Counted from the first letter of the stretch, positions 1 to 10,950 are shown. The stretch is DNA of 64,000 nucleotides from Aradus depressus (GCA_963662175.1 OY759225.1:16789601-16853600), one strand, 5' to 3'. Notes: generated by a model from the sequence alone, not told the origin. Translations and numbers: made by a program.

Positions 1-160
1 AATGTGGATATATTTAGAGATTATAAAAGCTTCGTCTAACCTTACAAAACCAGATCTCGGAGTTGATGTGTTTATTTTTTATTTTTTTTTTGCTATTTTC
101 GAGGATAATGCCCCTCTTTCCCCTGATATATTTTTAGATAGATTTAAAGTAGTGTTTACG

Positions 161-2405
161 TCATTCCTCGTTTCGCTCGCTTCTCAGCCTTTGTATGAGG
201 TTCGCAGTGAAGGGATGCTCAGAGCTGATGATATCGCTCCTCTGAGGGTTGCCTTCGTTTCGCTCGCTTCTCAGCCTCTGTTGTAGTCTCTTCAGTTGAA
301 GGAATGCTCAGAGTGATCGAAATCGCTCCCCTGAGGGTTGCCTGTTAGGAAGTAGTCGCTGAATCACAGGCAATGTGCGTCATCCCTCGTTTCGCTCGCT
401 TCTTAGCCTCTGTTGAAGTCTCTTCAGTTGAAAGAATGCTCAGAGCGATCGATATCGCTCCACTGAGGGTTGCCTGTTAGGAAGTAGTCGCTGAATCACA
501 GGCAATGTGCGCCATCCCTCGTTTCGCTCGCTTCTCAGGCTCTGTTGTAGTCTCTTTAGTTGAAGGAATGCTCAGAGCGATCGATATCGCTCCCCTGAGG
601 GTTGCCTGTTAGGAAGTAGTCGCTGAATCACAGGCAATGTGCGTCATCCCTCGTTTCGCTCGCTTCTTAGCCTCTGTTGTAGTCTCTTCAGTTGAAAGAA
701 TGCTCAGAGCGATCGATATCGCTCCACTAAGGGTTGCCTGTTAGGAAGTAGTCGCTGAATCACAGGCAATGTGCGCCATCCCTCGTTTCGCTCGCTTCTC
801 AGGCTCTGTTGTAGTCTCTTTAGTTGAAGGAATGCTCAGAGCGATCGATATCGCTCCACTGAGGGTTGCCTGTTAGGAAGTAGTCGCTGAATCACAGGCA
901 ATGTGCGCCATCCCTCGTTTCGCTCGCTTCTCAGGCTCTGTTGTAGTCTCTTTAGTTGAAGGAATGCTCAGAGCGATCGATATCGCTCCACTGAGGGTTA
1001 CCTGTTAGGAAGTAGTCGCTGAATCACAGGTAATGTGCGTCATCCCTCGTTTCGCTCGCTTCTCAGCCTCTGTTGTAGTCTCTTCAGTTGAAGGAATGCT
1101 CAGAGCGATCGATATCGCTCCACTGAGGGTTGCCTGTTAGGAAGTAGTCGCTGAATCACAGGCAATGTGCGTCATCCCTCGTTTCGCTCGCTTCTCAGCT
1201 TCTGTTGTAGTCTCTTCCGTTGAAGGAATGCTCAGAGCGATCGATATCGCTCCACTAAGGGTTGCCTGTTAGGAAGTAGTCGCTGAATCACAGGCAATGT
1301 GCGCCATCCCTCGTTTCGCTCGCTTCTCAGGCTCTGTTGTAGTCTCTTTAGTTGAAGGAATGCTCAGATTGATCGATATCGCTCCCCTGAGGGTTGCCTG
1401 TTAGGAAGTAGTCGCTGAATCACAGGCAATGTGCGTCATCCCTCGTTTCGCTCGCTTCTTAGCCTCTGTTGTAGTCTCTTCAGTTGAAAGAATGCTCAGA
1501 GCGATCGATATCGCTCCACTAAGGGTTGCCTGTTAGGAAGTAGTCGCTGAATCACAGGCAATGTGCGCCATCCCTCGTTTCGCTCGCTTCTCAGGCTCTG
1601 TTGTAGTCTCTTTAGTTGAAGGAATGCTCAGAGCGATCGATATCGCTCCACTGAGGGTTGCCTGTTAGGAAGTAGTCGCTGAACCACAGGCAATGTGCGT
1701 CATCCTTCGTTTCGCTCGCTTCTCAGACTCTGTTGTAGTCTCTTCAGTTGAAAGAATGCTCAGAGCGATCGATATCGCTCCACTGAGGGTTGCCTGTTAG
1801 GAAGTAGTCGCTGAATCACAGGCAATGTGCGCCATCCCTCGTTTCGCTTGCGCCTCAGCCTCTGTTGTAGTCTCTTTAGTTGAAGGAATGCTCAGAGCGA
1901 TCGATATCGCTCCCCTGAGGGTTGCCTGTTAGGAAGTAGTCGCTGAATCACAGGCAATGTGCGTCATCCCTCGTTTCGCTCGCTTCTTAGCCTCTGTTGA
2001 AGTCTCTTCAGTTGAAAGAATGCTCAGAGCGATCGATATCGCTCCACTGAGGGTTGCCTGTTAGGAAGTAGTCGCTGAATCACAGGCAATGTGCGCCATC
2101 CCTCGTTTCGCTCGCTTCTCAGGCTCTGTTGTAGTCTCTTTAGTTGAAGGAATGCTCAGAGCGATCGATATCGCTCCACTGAGGGTTACCTGTTAGGAAG
2201 TAGTCGCTGAATCACAGGTAATGTGCGTCATCCCTCGTTTCGCTCGCTTCTCAGCCTCTGTTGTAGTCTCTTCAGTTGAAGGAATGCTCAGAGCGATCGA
2301 TATCGCTCCCCTGAGGGTTACCTGTGAGGAAGTAGTCGCTGAATCATAGGCAATGTGCGTCATCCCTCGTTTCGCTTGCGCCACAGACTCTGTTGAAGTC
2401 TCTGA
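161..2405. repeat. 132-bp tandem satellite array, about 17 units
   Basis: The landmark TTTCGCTCGC recurs at 390, 522, 654, 786 and onward to 2370, exactly 132 bp apart. The leftmost part (161-300) holds shortened units and the last unit (after 2370) decays. Each unit contains an 8-bp inverted repeat TTGCCTGT/ACAGGCAA around a 20-nt loop, a second hairpin GAGCGAT-CGAT-ATCGCTC framed by CTCAG/CTGAG, and a small CTTCA-GT-TGAAG repeat. Units alternate between variants reading GTCATCC and GCCATCC. Short ORFs on either strand are by-products of the repeat. Whether it is transcribed cannot be seen. Confidence 0.97.
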
Positions 2406-2413
2406 AGAGGTGT

Positions 2414-2583
2414 GTGACTGCTAGCTCAGTGGTATGCATGCTTGTTCATTAAGATCAAGGTCGCGGGTTCGAAACTCGGCCGAGGTCCTCAGTTTATTTC
2501 ATCTGGTAGGTAAAATAAATTGAAGCATATGACCATAGGCGATATGACCTTGTACTTAAAGCCCGGGCATGAGTCATAATAGT
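2414..2583 (+). mobile_element. tRNA-derived SINE, internally deleted copy
   Basis: This is a member of the window's main SINE family. It has an A-box-like TAGCTCAGTGG and a B-box GGTTCGAAAC near the start, then the body through TAAAATAAA. It then jumps directly to the 3' end GCCCGGGCATGAGTCATAAT. The middle (about 150 bp of the usual ~340) is missing. It sits directly beside the satellite array. Confidence 0.85.
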
Positions 2584-2930
2584 CAATTTTTAGCTTAAAT
2601 CGGCCTAAGGGAAGTGGAGGTTTAAGGAGAGGATTCAACTCTATAACGTCGTCAACATACGGGACAAATAATGGGAGTACTTTATTAGAAGGGTAATTGG
2701 ACCACAATAAAATCTTATTGTCCCTTTTTTTTTTCTTCTGTACATTGTTATATTATTGTAGTTAATGTGTGATTTATAATATCCTCGTTTAACAATATCT
2801 AGTAACAAGATTCTTTATTGTACAAGGATAATAGTATAGTGGTAGCTGGGATGCTAGCATAGATCAGAGCAAAGATATTATGGATATTAGCAGATTACGG
2901 GGGCGTTGTCAGATTAGTAATATAAGCAGG
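2584..2930. other. no recognisable feature
   Basis: AT-rich sequence with a short T-run near 2727. I see no coding signal, and the small ORFs here lack any family motif. Confidence 0.5.
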
Positions 2931-3045
2931 TTAGTTAGTTATCTAACCAGGGCTTTATCTACGAGTTCATGTCGCCAGCTACCAGAGCTCTCTTACTACG
3001 CTCTGGTGGACATGAGCCCGACTAAAATTTGCCTACTGTTAAGGC
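2931..3045 (-). mobile_element. SINE 3'-end fragment
   Basis: Reverse-orientation 3' part of the SINE. It has a degraded GGTTAG-type tail, then GGGCTTTATCTACGAG, the ACCAGAG/CTCTGGT hairpin region and GACATGAGCCCGACT. The 5' half is absent. Confidence 0.75.
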
Positions 3046-3550
3046 TGAAAGTGAAATAAACTTTATAAAGACAATGGGGTATGTGTGGAGGGGGTGACGC
3101 CATTAGTGAAGTGCATATACTTTGTATAGTGGCCAGTAGAGGTCACTGTGGCCAGTTCAGTCAAGTCCAGTCTGGCTGTTTGAACAGCGTTGAACCTTCA
3201 GCCCTTTGCTGCAAATTTCACCACCACCTCGACCAGTATCTGCCCTCAGCCCTTGCTGCAAGTATTGGTCAAGTGGGCCTATAAGACTGACCCTCAGCCC
3301 AGCTGCACTGTGACCAGACAACACGTTGGCGTCACCACTTCACGGCCGCCCACATCCCTCAATCATTTTAGTATCATTTATTTTACAATTTTTTAGACTT
3401 AATTTGTTGTTTTGTTTCATTTTCATTAATTTAGTATTTTTTTCCATTATTATAATTTATTAGCTAACCTCTATACAGTCCATTTATTTTATTTCAATTT
3501 ACCTTCTATCATTTATATTATTTATTTACAGCAGGTAATAACAGCCTATT
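3046..3550. other. unrecognised stretch, locally GC-richer
   Basis: 3070-3360 is less AT-rich than its surroundings and contains two overlapping ORFs of 67-68 codons. Neither shows a domain I recognise. The remainder is AT-rich filler. Confidence 0.4.
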
Positions 3551-3680
3551 TAGGTTTATTTACCTAGGATAGGGGTATTTAACGAGTACCTGACATCATA
3601 AAGGCTCGGGCCATGGCTTAACATCTCATCTGAAGGACGGCGTGCTCAAGGTTCTTTCCCCTTCCAAATAAAGAAAGCAA
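3551..3680 (-). mobile_element. SINE body fragment, divergent subfamily
   Basis: Reverse-orientation SINE body, with TAACGAGTACCTGACATC, GGCTCGGG and GGACGGCGTGCTCAAG. The body hairpin here has arms TTCTTT (3652-3657) and AAAGAA (3670-3675) instead of the usual TTTATTTTA/TAAAATAAA. Pairing is therefore kept despite changed bases. Confidence 0.8.
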
Positions 3681-3737
3681 AGACCTTCATCTCAGTGCTA
3701 GTACACTACCTCTGATCTATTTGCGCCCTCTATCATT

Positions 3738-3891
3738 TTTATTCACTTAGGGATTTTTAACGAGTATCTCACATCGTACAGGCTCGGGACCATCGCTTAA
3801 CGTCCCATCCGAAGAACGTCGTGCTTAGGGCCTCGGCCGGGTTTTGAACCCGCGATCTTCAGTAAGCAACTACCACTGAGCAACCGGCCCC
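3738..3891 (-). mobile_element. SINE 5'-half fragment
   Basis: Reverse-orientation copy running from TTAACGAGTATCTCACATC to a degraded head ending CCACTGAGCAACCGGCCCC. The B-box (TTTTGAACCC on this strand) is recognisable. Confidence 0.8.
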
Positions 3892-4364
3892 AATTGTAAT
3901 ATATTTACATTTGTCTCACATATTTAGTTTCTTTCTCAATATTTGAAGTTGAATAAACTCTTTGTATAATAACGTAGAAGTGATAGTATACAAGTGACGT
4001 ATAAACATGAAACTTATCGGTTGTATGAGGTTATTGGGCGTATCCAAGTGGCACTGGGCCAGACGTACCAACTCTTTATGTTATGATTACCTAGCCAAGT
4101 TTGGCCCTTGTTCAAGAAATATAATGACCTCCATAACTTTGCTTTTGAGAATTCACGTCTTAAATTAAAACAATCATATACAAGTATTTACGTTCAAATA
4201 CATTTCTGCGTCTATGTACTAATTTATTTATTGTCTAATTCCACAAAAATATATACTTAGTTTGAATACAAAGTTCAAAAAAGGCATTTAAGTTTCTTAA
4301 GTAGTCATATTGATACAATTTTCAGGTTAATTGTGATTACCTAACGCTGTGACATCCTTACCTA
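3892..4364. other. no recognisable feature
   Basis: AT-rich single-copy-looking sequence. Nothing supportable seen. Confidence 0.4.
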
Positions 4365-4374
4365 GAAGACCTAG

Positions 4375-4375
<1 letters not shown>

Positions 4376-4407
<32 letters not shown>

Positions 4408-4636
4408 CGGTGCACCTGATACCCTGAAGGGGAGTCACATCACCCTTTTATTTATTATCTGTAACCTTCTACGGTTTATTTACACATGACGGTTGTGGAC
4501 CGGCTCGATGGCTACGGTCCACAGTCGTCCTTGGTTTTCACGAGTGAGCTCGGGATTTCGGGGGGGTTCTGTTCTGCCTACTTCCCAGAGCCGGGGATAG
4601 CTACCGCAACGCCTGTCGGCGGTCGGCGGGGCCTAG
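4376..4636 (-). mobile_element. short retroposed insert with poly(A) and 11-bp TSD
   Basis: A T-run (4379-4407) on the plus strand is the poly(A) tail of a minus-strand insert. The direct repeat GAAGACCTAGG flanks it at 4365-4375 and 4637-4647. The ~230-bp body has no coding signal I recognise. It is probably a 5'-truncated LINE 3' UTR or a SINE. Confidence 0.65.
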
Positions 4637-4688
4637 GAAGACCTAGGTCTACAAATATTAACATTTACAAATATTCAAGTTGTCAATA

Positions 4689-5095
4689 ATATCATCATCA
4701 TCATCGGCGCAACAACTCATCTATGAGTCAAGTCCTCCTGGATCAGCCTTCGCCAGTCGTCTCAGTCCTGTGCAGCTGCCCTCCCGTTCCTGACTCCAAG
4801 TAGGATCCTTGCATCATGCGCAACACCGTCCTTCCAACGTAGCTTCGGCCTCCCGACACGTCTGGTCCCGTGGATTTCCTCCAGTAATGTCATCTTTAAC
4901 ACATCATGGTCTCCCATTCTTAAGTCCTGCTCATCTTAGTCTGTGAAGTCTTACAAACCTTACTACGTCCGGTTCCTGCAACAAAGCGTATAGCTCCTGA
5001 TTTGTTCTTCTCCTCCAGTCCTGTCCGTCGTAGACACCTCTATAGATCCAGCGTAGGATCTTCCTTTCGTGAATCAGGAGTGCTTGTTCGTCAGT
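4689..5095 (-). pseudogene. RTE-like LINE reverse transcriptase, C-terminal relic
   Basis: Minus-strand translation gives broken but recognisable RTE-type C-terminal pieces. They include HERKILRWIYRGVYDGQDWR, TNQELYALLQEPDVVRFV and a degraded RRPRLRW-like region, with frameshifts and stops. The (CAT)n run at 4689-4704 reads as a trinucleotide tail on the minus strand, as RTE elements often carry. The 5' part is missing. The clade is inferred from motifs only. Confidence 0.7.
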
Positions 5096-5690
5096 ATAAT
5101 ATAACAACAAAAATTATTTTTTTTAAACCCAACACAAAAAAAAAGTTCGGTCTTTCGAGTTTTTGATAAAAGTCAATTTAAAATGTTTTTTTGTTCATTC
5201 ATTTTTTCATTGAAGCTTTGGTGGGGGGGGGGGGGGGCTTGAAGGACTTAGGGGGAGGCTAGGAGAGTGGAAACTTATTCCAGCTGGGGTTCTTCGATTC
5301 ATCGAAAATATCTTGATAGACTGATTTGTATAAGAGTTGAATATTAGCTGTGACTTGACAAGAGACAGACAGTGTGTCCAAGAGTGGCAGACAGCGGCCC
5401 GGGGCGATATAGCCAACAGTCCATGGAGTCTGTAAATAGGAAAGCTATTAGCTAAGGGCCCTTGTACACAAGACAGCTAGCTATTCATAGATAGGAGAGT
5501 ATATAAGATACTAGTGTGATAGTGTCATTGGGGTTGGTAGAAGGCACGAGGCAGTGCCGGCAATACGATAGCTTATCTGAACCAACAGACCCCAACCTTC
5601 CAAGGGTCGTCTGCAGAGCACAGCTGCCTACTCCAACCGGTTAGACACCAGACAATCCCATAATGTACTTCCCCAGAACAAATTAATCAA
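5096..5690. other. unrecognised; poly(G) and T-rich runs
   Basis: Contains a G-run (5221-5237) and nearby T-runs. The ORF spanning 5207-5416 on the minus strand includes the translated homopolymer and is not credible. Confidence 0.4.
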
Positions 5691-6090
5691 TTAATTTATC
5701 ACTGTACCTCCAAATCCCATAGAACGTTTGTGCTGAAATCAATAGTTGGCATAGGGGCTTCTGAATCAGTTTTTGAGTCGAACCCCTCCTCTGATCCCAC
5801 TTTCCCATTGACCAATTTCACGGAAAAATAATATGTGCCATCTTTATTGGTTTTTTAATTTAAATATAAAATTTCATGTCGATATATTCATTATATCGGC
5901 AGTTATTGGAATTTTTTAGTGACCGACCGAAGATTCGGTTTTGGCCAGTTTCGGCTGATTTTTGGCCACGCCGAAACTCAGTTTTCGTGACTTGTCGTGC
6001 GTCGTTCGACTTTAGCCTACGTGGTGAAAATGTAGATAAACTGCTTTTCCTAGCGTATAACATAAAACTTTTCAAATACGAATACTAAAA
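5690..6090. repeat. dispersed repeat family D, fragment
   Basis: Shares blocks with many loci here: GGGGCTTCTGAATC, ATAAAATTTCATGTCGATA, TTCATTATATCGGCAGTTAT. Two overlapping antiparallel ORFs of about 70 codons are artefacts of the repeat. Confidence 0.7.
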
Positions 6091-6258
6091 TTATTACTAG
6101 TAATCTAATAATAATATTTCGTTTTTTTCTATGATTTTATAACTGTTTTTTTTTTTAATTAAGTAATTACTTGATAGTCGTACAAATTATTGTAATCATT
6201 GTTAAGACTGATAATTGGTTAGTCCTTTAATCACCAAGTGCTAAATACAAGATCTCAG

Positions 6259-6527
6259 TAGGTTTAGGTTTAGGTTTTATGACTCATGCCCGGGCTTTAA
6301 CTACGAGGTCATATCGCCTACTACCAGAGCGCTCTTTCATCACTCTGGTGGACATGAGCCCGACTCTACTGTGGGAGTCCTAAATTTTGCCTATCCTAAA
6401 TTTTTATTCCCCTAGGGCAGGGGTCTTTAACGAGTACCTGACATCATACATGCTCGGGACCATCGCTTAACGTCCCATCCGAAGGACGGCGTGCTTAAGT
6501 TTATTTTAATCCCAGATAAAATAAACG
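6259..6527 (-). mobile_element. SINE copy with TTTAGG-like tail, 5'-truncated
   Basis: Begins with AGGTTTAGGTTTAGGTTTT, a six-base variant of the usual TTAGG tail. The full 3' and middle body follow, to the hairpin TTTATTTTA...TAAAATAAAC. The tRNA-like head is absent. Confidence 0.9.
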
Positions 6528-6942
6528 GGGGGAAGTACATTGGCGGTGATTCACCGACGCCTTTTTTCTGCTGCAGAGATGATGTCTACGTCGTCAACGT
6601 TACATATAACCTGTTCTTCGTCTGCTACTTGGATAATCAAAGGACTCCTGAAGCCAAATAACAGAGCAGGTTTCCGTCCAACATTCCATTGCCTCCTGTG
6701 ACCTAATTCCTCGTGAACTTCGACGTCTACATACAACAACACATATATTTTCACATATTTTCCATATAATAATAATAATAATATTGACAAACAATACTCA
6801 TGGTCAAATTGACCGTCTGAGGGGTTATCTCTTCTATTTCTACTCGATAATACATATATATAAAAGTGACAAAATAAAAATAAAATAATTCAAATATAAA
6901 TGCAGTAATTTACAAAATTAACTTAAATGATCCTTTAAAAAA

Positions 6943-6943
<1 letters not shown>
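6528..6943. other. D-family edge and AT-rich sequence
   Basis: 6528-6565 has the recurrent GAAGTACATTGGCGGTGATTC motif of family D. The rest is AT-rich, including an ATA trinucleotide run (6767-6783). ORFs of 64-79 codons on the minus strand have no recognisable domain. Confidence 0.4.

Positions 6944-7017
<74 letters not shown>
6944..7017. repeat. poly(A) tract of about 70 nt
   Basis: Nearly uninterrupted A-run. The neighbouring LINE fragment lies on the opposite strand, so this is not its tail. Confidence 0.95.
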
Positions 7018-7020
<3 letters not shown>

Positions 7021-7075
7021 ACCTGTTTATATATTATTAATAATTAAATTCTGAAACTAGCTCAAATCTATAATT

Positions 7076-7320
7076 TCAGGCTTTGCAATAGTTAATTAAA
7101 CTTTTGTAATTTCGTCCATTTAGATATTCAATAAACTGAACATAGCTTAACTCTGCTTTACTAAAATAAATAAAACGAAATTCTTTTAACATTTTTACGG
7201 CAATAAAGTGAAACACGTCTTCATCTTGCTTGTTATTACACATGGAGCAAAGTTTGATTTTCTTAGTGTAAGAATACTTATTTAAATAAAGAAGTTCACC
7301 TCGTACCTTCAGCATCCATC
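7076..7320 (-). pseudogene. LINE ORF2 C-terminal fragment with Cys/His motif
   Basis: 79 codons ending in a natural stop. They contain LCSMCNNKQDEDVFHFIA, the C-x2-C...H part of the C-terminal Cys/His motif of several non-LTR retrotransposons. The expected final Cys is not seen, and the following VKMLKEFRFIYF matches the usual post-motif region. The 5' part is lost. Compare the better preserved motif at 16.6-17.1 kb. Confidence 0.65.
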
Positions 7321-7376
7321 TCTGAGAAAATAACTTTATTATATATTTTCCATATATATATAGTACCTATTATATA

Positions 7377-7460
7377 CAGTAGAACCCCTCTTAACCGGTC
7401 TCGTCGGGACTGAGACTATGGCCGTTTAATCCGAGGTTGCGGAAAAAACTTGAGCTCGCT
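7377..7460 (+). mobile_element. pogo/Tigger-like left terminal inverted repeat
   Basis: TA followed by CAGTAGAACCCCTCTTAACC at 7377. The matching inverted end lies at 12980-13007, also next to TA. Either the two ends delimit one 5.6-kb element filled with later insertions, or they belong to two deleted copies; the sequence does not decide. Confidence 0.7.
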
Positions 7461-7504
7461 ATGCGCTTGTACGTTAAGCATTCCGAACGTCATGTTTGTC
7501 AGGT

Positions 7505-7648
7505 AGACCTTAAAGATCCCAATTCTAGGTGAATAAACCTAGGTAGCAAATTAGACTCCCATAGTAAAGACGGGCTGGACGTAAGAGCTCTGGTAGTAAG
7601 CGATATGACTTCCTAGTAAAAAGCCCGGGCATGTGTCATAATAACTAA
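7505..7648 (+). mobile_element. SINE 3' fragment, diverged
   Basis: Plus-orientation 3' part with CTAGGTGAATAAA, GAGCTCTGGTAGTAAGCGAT and GCCCGGGCATGTGTCATAAT. Confidence 0.75.
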
Positions 7649-7649
7649 G

Positions 7650-8511
7650 AGAAAATATTTTTATTTTTATCAGCTGTTGAAATAGAAAAAGATTACAATA
7701 TTTGAAAGTTTGAAACCTCTGACAGTAGATAAGCTAAGCTCAGTCAGTTAGCTGAGATTGGATAAACAGCAAGAATAATCAAGTTCCGGGCTTTGTTTAG
7801 TCATCAAAGTAATTAAGTTTCCACAAAAGATAATTAATACCTATTGTTTGGAAATATTTGAGTTCCAATGAAGATAAATACTCTGGAAGTAGAGCTTGAT
7901 TCAAACAGAATAGACAGATATATTGGGATTAAATGACTCACAGCCAATAGCGTGCATTTGCTGCTGCTGCTGCACTTTGCATTTTTACTGCGCATGTAAA
8001 ATCAGCTTTAAAATGATAAAGTATAACATAAATGAAGATTTTGAGCGTGAAAATGAAATGATCGAATTCATGTATATTTAAATAAATGTAATATGACTTG
8101 TTTTGTACATGTACATTTATGTAACAGCTTGTTGCTAATTTAGAAATCAGACGAACGGGAAATTTGGAGATCCTATTGGTAGGTAACTTGTAAGCAATCC
8201 ATTTTTAATAAAAACTATTTTTTTAGTTTATGTAATTTCTTGATTTTTTGCTCTAGTAGATATCGATCAATAAACAGTATATTTGTTGTCTTATTGTCAC
8301 AACAAATAATATAAAGTGTTTATCCATTTCAGGAGATACCGAAAAGCTTATTTCATTTTTAAATGACAAACTTAAGCTACAAATGAATACGAATTGAAGC
8401 ATTTCAACAACAAATTCATAAATTACCATCGACACTGTATTTTCGTAGTATTTAGAGACACTACAATCACAGTATATATCTTATTTTAGCTATCACAAAC
8501 CTATAAAGAGA
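7650..8511. other. no recognisable feature
   Basis: AT-rich sequence with a short CTG run (7970-7983). No coding signal seen. Confidence 0.4.
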
Positions 8512-8610
8512 GCCATGGTGTCCGTGCGGGCTAGAGCTTAGGGCTTTGGTCGCATGGTGTCACCATGGTTTGCGGGTTCGAATCCCGTCCGGGAATGAGT
8601 TTTATATCGT
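8512..8610 (+). mobile_element. second tRNA-like head (different SINE family?)
   Basis: Carries a perfect B-box GGTTCGAATCC (8575-8585) with a poor upstream A-box-like stretch and no pairable acceptor stem. It differs from the main SINE family. A tRNA pseudogene is the alternative. Confidence 0.4.
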
Positions 8611-9405
8611 AGGTAGAACTCCCTCCCTGGATATTGTAAAAATAACTAAAATAACACATTGATGGCTAGTGTGGTGTTTGCCGAGGCCAATCCCCCCCCC
8701 CCCCCCCCCAAAAAAAAAAAAGCCTATAACAATTTGCAAGTTGAATTCCTCATACTACTTTTCTTATTCTAACATTATAATACAAATTTTAATCAAAATG
8801 AGTGCACGACAGCAAATTTTGGAAACTAAAGCAGATGTTTACATATCAATTCTCGTGAGTACCGCGTCACTCACAATTTTTTTTATTATTTATTTTTTTT
8901 TTTGAGAAGTGATTCAAACTAACTTGAGGGAGTTTCAATCCCTAATTAAGATTCCTATTTTCAGACAAATCGATAGATTGGTTTCAGAGGGACAGTGAAA
9001 ACAGTTGATTAATTTGAGCTGGAGATGTACATAGACCCGCCTACATGTGTACTATCTATATTAACAACATTCGTCTGAGAGATCTGGTAAACAGAGTTTA
9101 GCCAACCCGGGAGAGCCCACCTCGGTTACCATGGTGATGAACAACCCTTTTATCGATTTTTGCTTTATTTCTCTCTCTTAACCTCTCTTTACCACGGATT
9201 TTTTTTGCTCCCTATTTCAAATATTTACTCAAATCAATTTGTTTTATATTATTGTCTATTATATATCTTTATGTATACATATAACCCAGAAGAGTTGGTT
9301 AATTTCTTAGATATAAGCAATATTCATCTATTTCTCGATTTATTGTTTTAAATTATGAAGTTAAACCTACATCATGGCATCAGAAGTCGTTTATATTGTT
9401 CTGTC
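8611..9405. other. unrecognised; C/A homopolymer junction
   Basis: A poly(C) run followed by poly(A) lies at 8691-8720. The remainder is AT-rich with no family motif seen. Confidence 0.4.
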
Positions 9406-9409
9406 TGAT

Positions 9410-10080
9410 GTAAAAAAAAGTTGTCGGTAAATCAGCGGTTATGGACTTCCCCTGCAAGAATTAATCAATTACGTTTTCGCTCTCCCTCTAAAGCCAATCG
9501 ACGATTTGGTCTAAAACTCAATATTTGACTTATATATTATAATTTATTGTAATTATATTTTTAAATATATTTTATTATAGTATTATTATAATTATCATAC
9601 ATACATTTTAATTAAATTATAATTTATTATATAATATTAACTATAGGGGTTCCATCCTCATACTAAATTTACTATCGATACATTCATTATTGGATTTTTT
9701 AATTGAGCCCCCTCTCTGACCCCCCTCTCCTTCCGCTAATTCCTCCAAAAATTTTGTCGTCCTTATAGGACGTTAAAATTACATATGAAATTTCGTGGCA
9801 ATTATTAGAGTTTTTGTGTTAACTCTTCCCCTTAATTACTCCTTCTCTTTGGTCGATTTGGCTGAAAATCATAAGGTGTCTTCATTAGACAGTTCTGAAT
9901 ACACATATAAAATTTTGTGTTGAGACATTCATTCTATCGGGAGTTATCGTGTTCGCAGACAGAATTTTTTTTTACACTTTTGGAATCAGGGGTCGGAAAA
10001 AGTGAAATTAAGTTGAAAATTTCCCAACGAATTTTTTACAAATTAAATAATTTCCCCTTTACTTTGTATAATTGGGGATG
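9410..10080. repeat. dispersed repeat family D, long copy
   Basis: Has the D-family order: GTCGGTAAATCAGCGG, ATCAATTACGTTTTCGCTC, the 'ttcattattgg' block, a module with GGTCGATTTGGCTGAAAATC, TTCATTCTATCGGGAGTTAT, GAATCAGGGGTCGGAAAA. An AT-rich block (9540-9650) interrupts it. Confidence 0.8.
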
Positions 10081-10082
10081 TG

Positions 10083-10370
10083 AAAATTTGGCTTTAACTA
10101 TGAGGTCATATCTTCTATTACCAAGGACTATGATCATACTCTGGGAGTCCTAAATTTTGGGTACTATTTTATTCATCTAGGGTAGAGGGGTCTTTACCGA
10201 GTACCTGACATCGCACAGACTCGAGAACATTGCTTAACGATAGTATATATTAGGAGAATATTTTCAACTATCAGATAGAAAACCAAAGGGCCTCTGCCGG
10301 GTTTTGAACCCACGATTTTCAGTTGAGTAGGCAAGGAGGCTACCTCTGAGTGACCTAGGCAACCATAACA
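10083..10370 (-). mobile_element. SINE, old diverged near-full copy
   Basis: Reverse orientation from GGCTTTAACTATGAGGTCAT through GAGTACCTGACATCGCAC to the B-box region TTTTGAACCCACGATTTTCAG and a degraded head. The centre around 10240-10290 is replaced. Confidence 0.8.
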
Positions 10371-10439
10371 TGGCAAATAGCATTATAATCGTCATAAGAC
10401 TGTACCTATATATTAAGATAGCCTTATAATATAGATTCA

Positions 10440-10950
10440 TAAACAGATATTATTAAAAATACTACAAAAAAATAAAATGAAATGAATAAATAAATACTTG
10501 AAAATATGCGTACAAATATAATAATAATATTAATAAATACAGTGAATAAATGATTTGATTAAATTAAAATTATGTTAATAATTTTTGATGACATTTCGGG
10601 ACGTTCTCGCGTCCCTTCCTCAGATCACAATGTTCGAAATATAGAAAATAGAAATAAAATAAAATAACAATAACAATTGTAAAATAGATATACATAAATG
10701 AAAAAAAATATATATATATATAAATAAATAAAGTGACAATAAAATACATAAAAGAGAAAAACAAGAAAAATAAATTAATAAAAATGAAAGCTATGTATCA
10801 GATAATGTTTTTGAATATGAAACACGTTCTTTTTTTTATCGTTATTTTATTTTTTTTGAACAATGAGAAATTCCGAATAGAAGATTTTCTCTTACATAAG
10901 CATTTTTAGTTGAACTTTAAATTTTCTTATTGTGTCTATTGTCTATATGA
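10440..10950 (-). mobile_element. retroelement 3' end with decayed hammerhead-like motif
   Basis: On the minus strand a frame from 10950 down reads IDTIRKFKVQLKMLM and then, after a stop, EKIFYSEFLIVQKK. This matches the RT C-terminus seen at 24.39-24.54 kb. About 200 bp further on, 10590-10630 holds a hammerhead-like hairpin (stem GGGACG/CGTCCC, then GAAAT) whose core reads CTGAGGA rather than CTGATGA. The body is otherwise AT-rich. Confidence 0.65.

Noticed and set aside
2193..2384. 63-codon minus-strand ORF with internal repeat
   Set aside because: It is translated satellite; the frame follows the 132-bp unit (a multiple of 3).
300..2400. CRISPR-like regular repeat
   Set aside because: Units are contiguous with no unique spacers, 132 bp each, in a eukaryotic context.
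5876..6088. 70-codon plus ORF and its 71-codon antisense partner
   Set aside because: Both lie in family D and correspond to no domain.
6944..7017. Poly(A) as tail of the LINE at 7076-7320
   Set aside because: The LINE is on the minus strand, so its tail would appear as poly(T) here.
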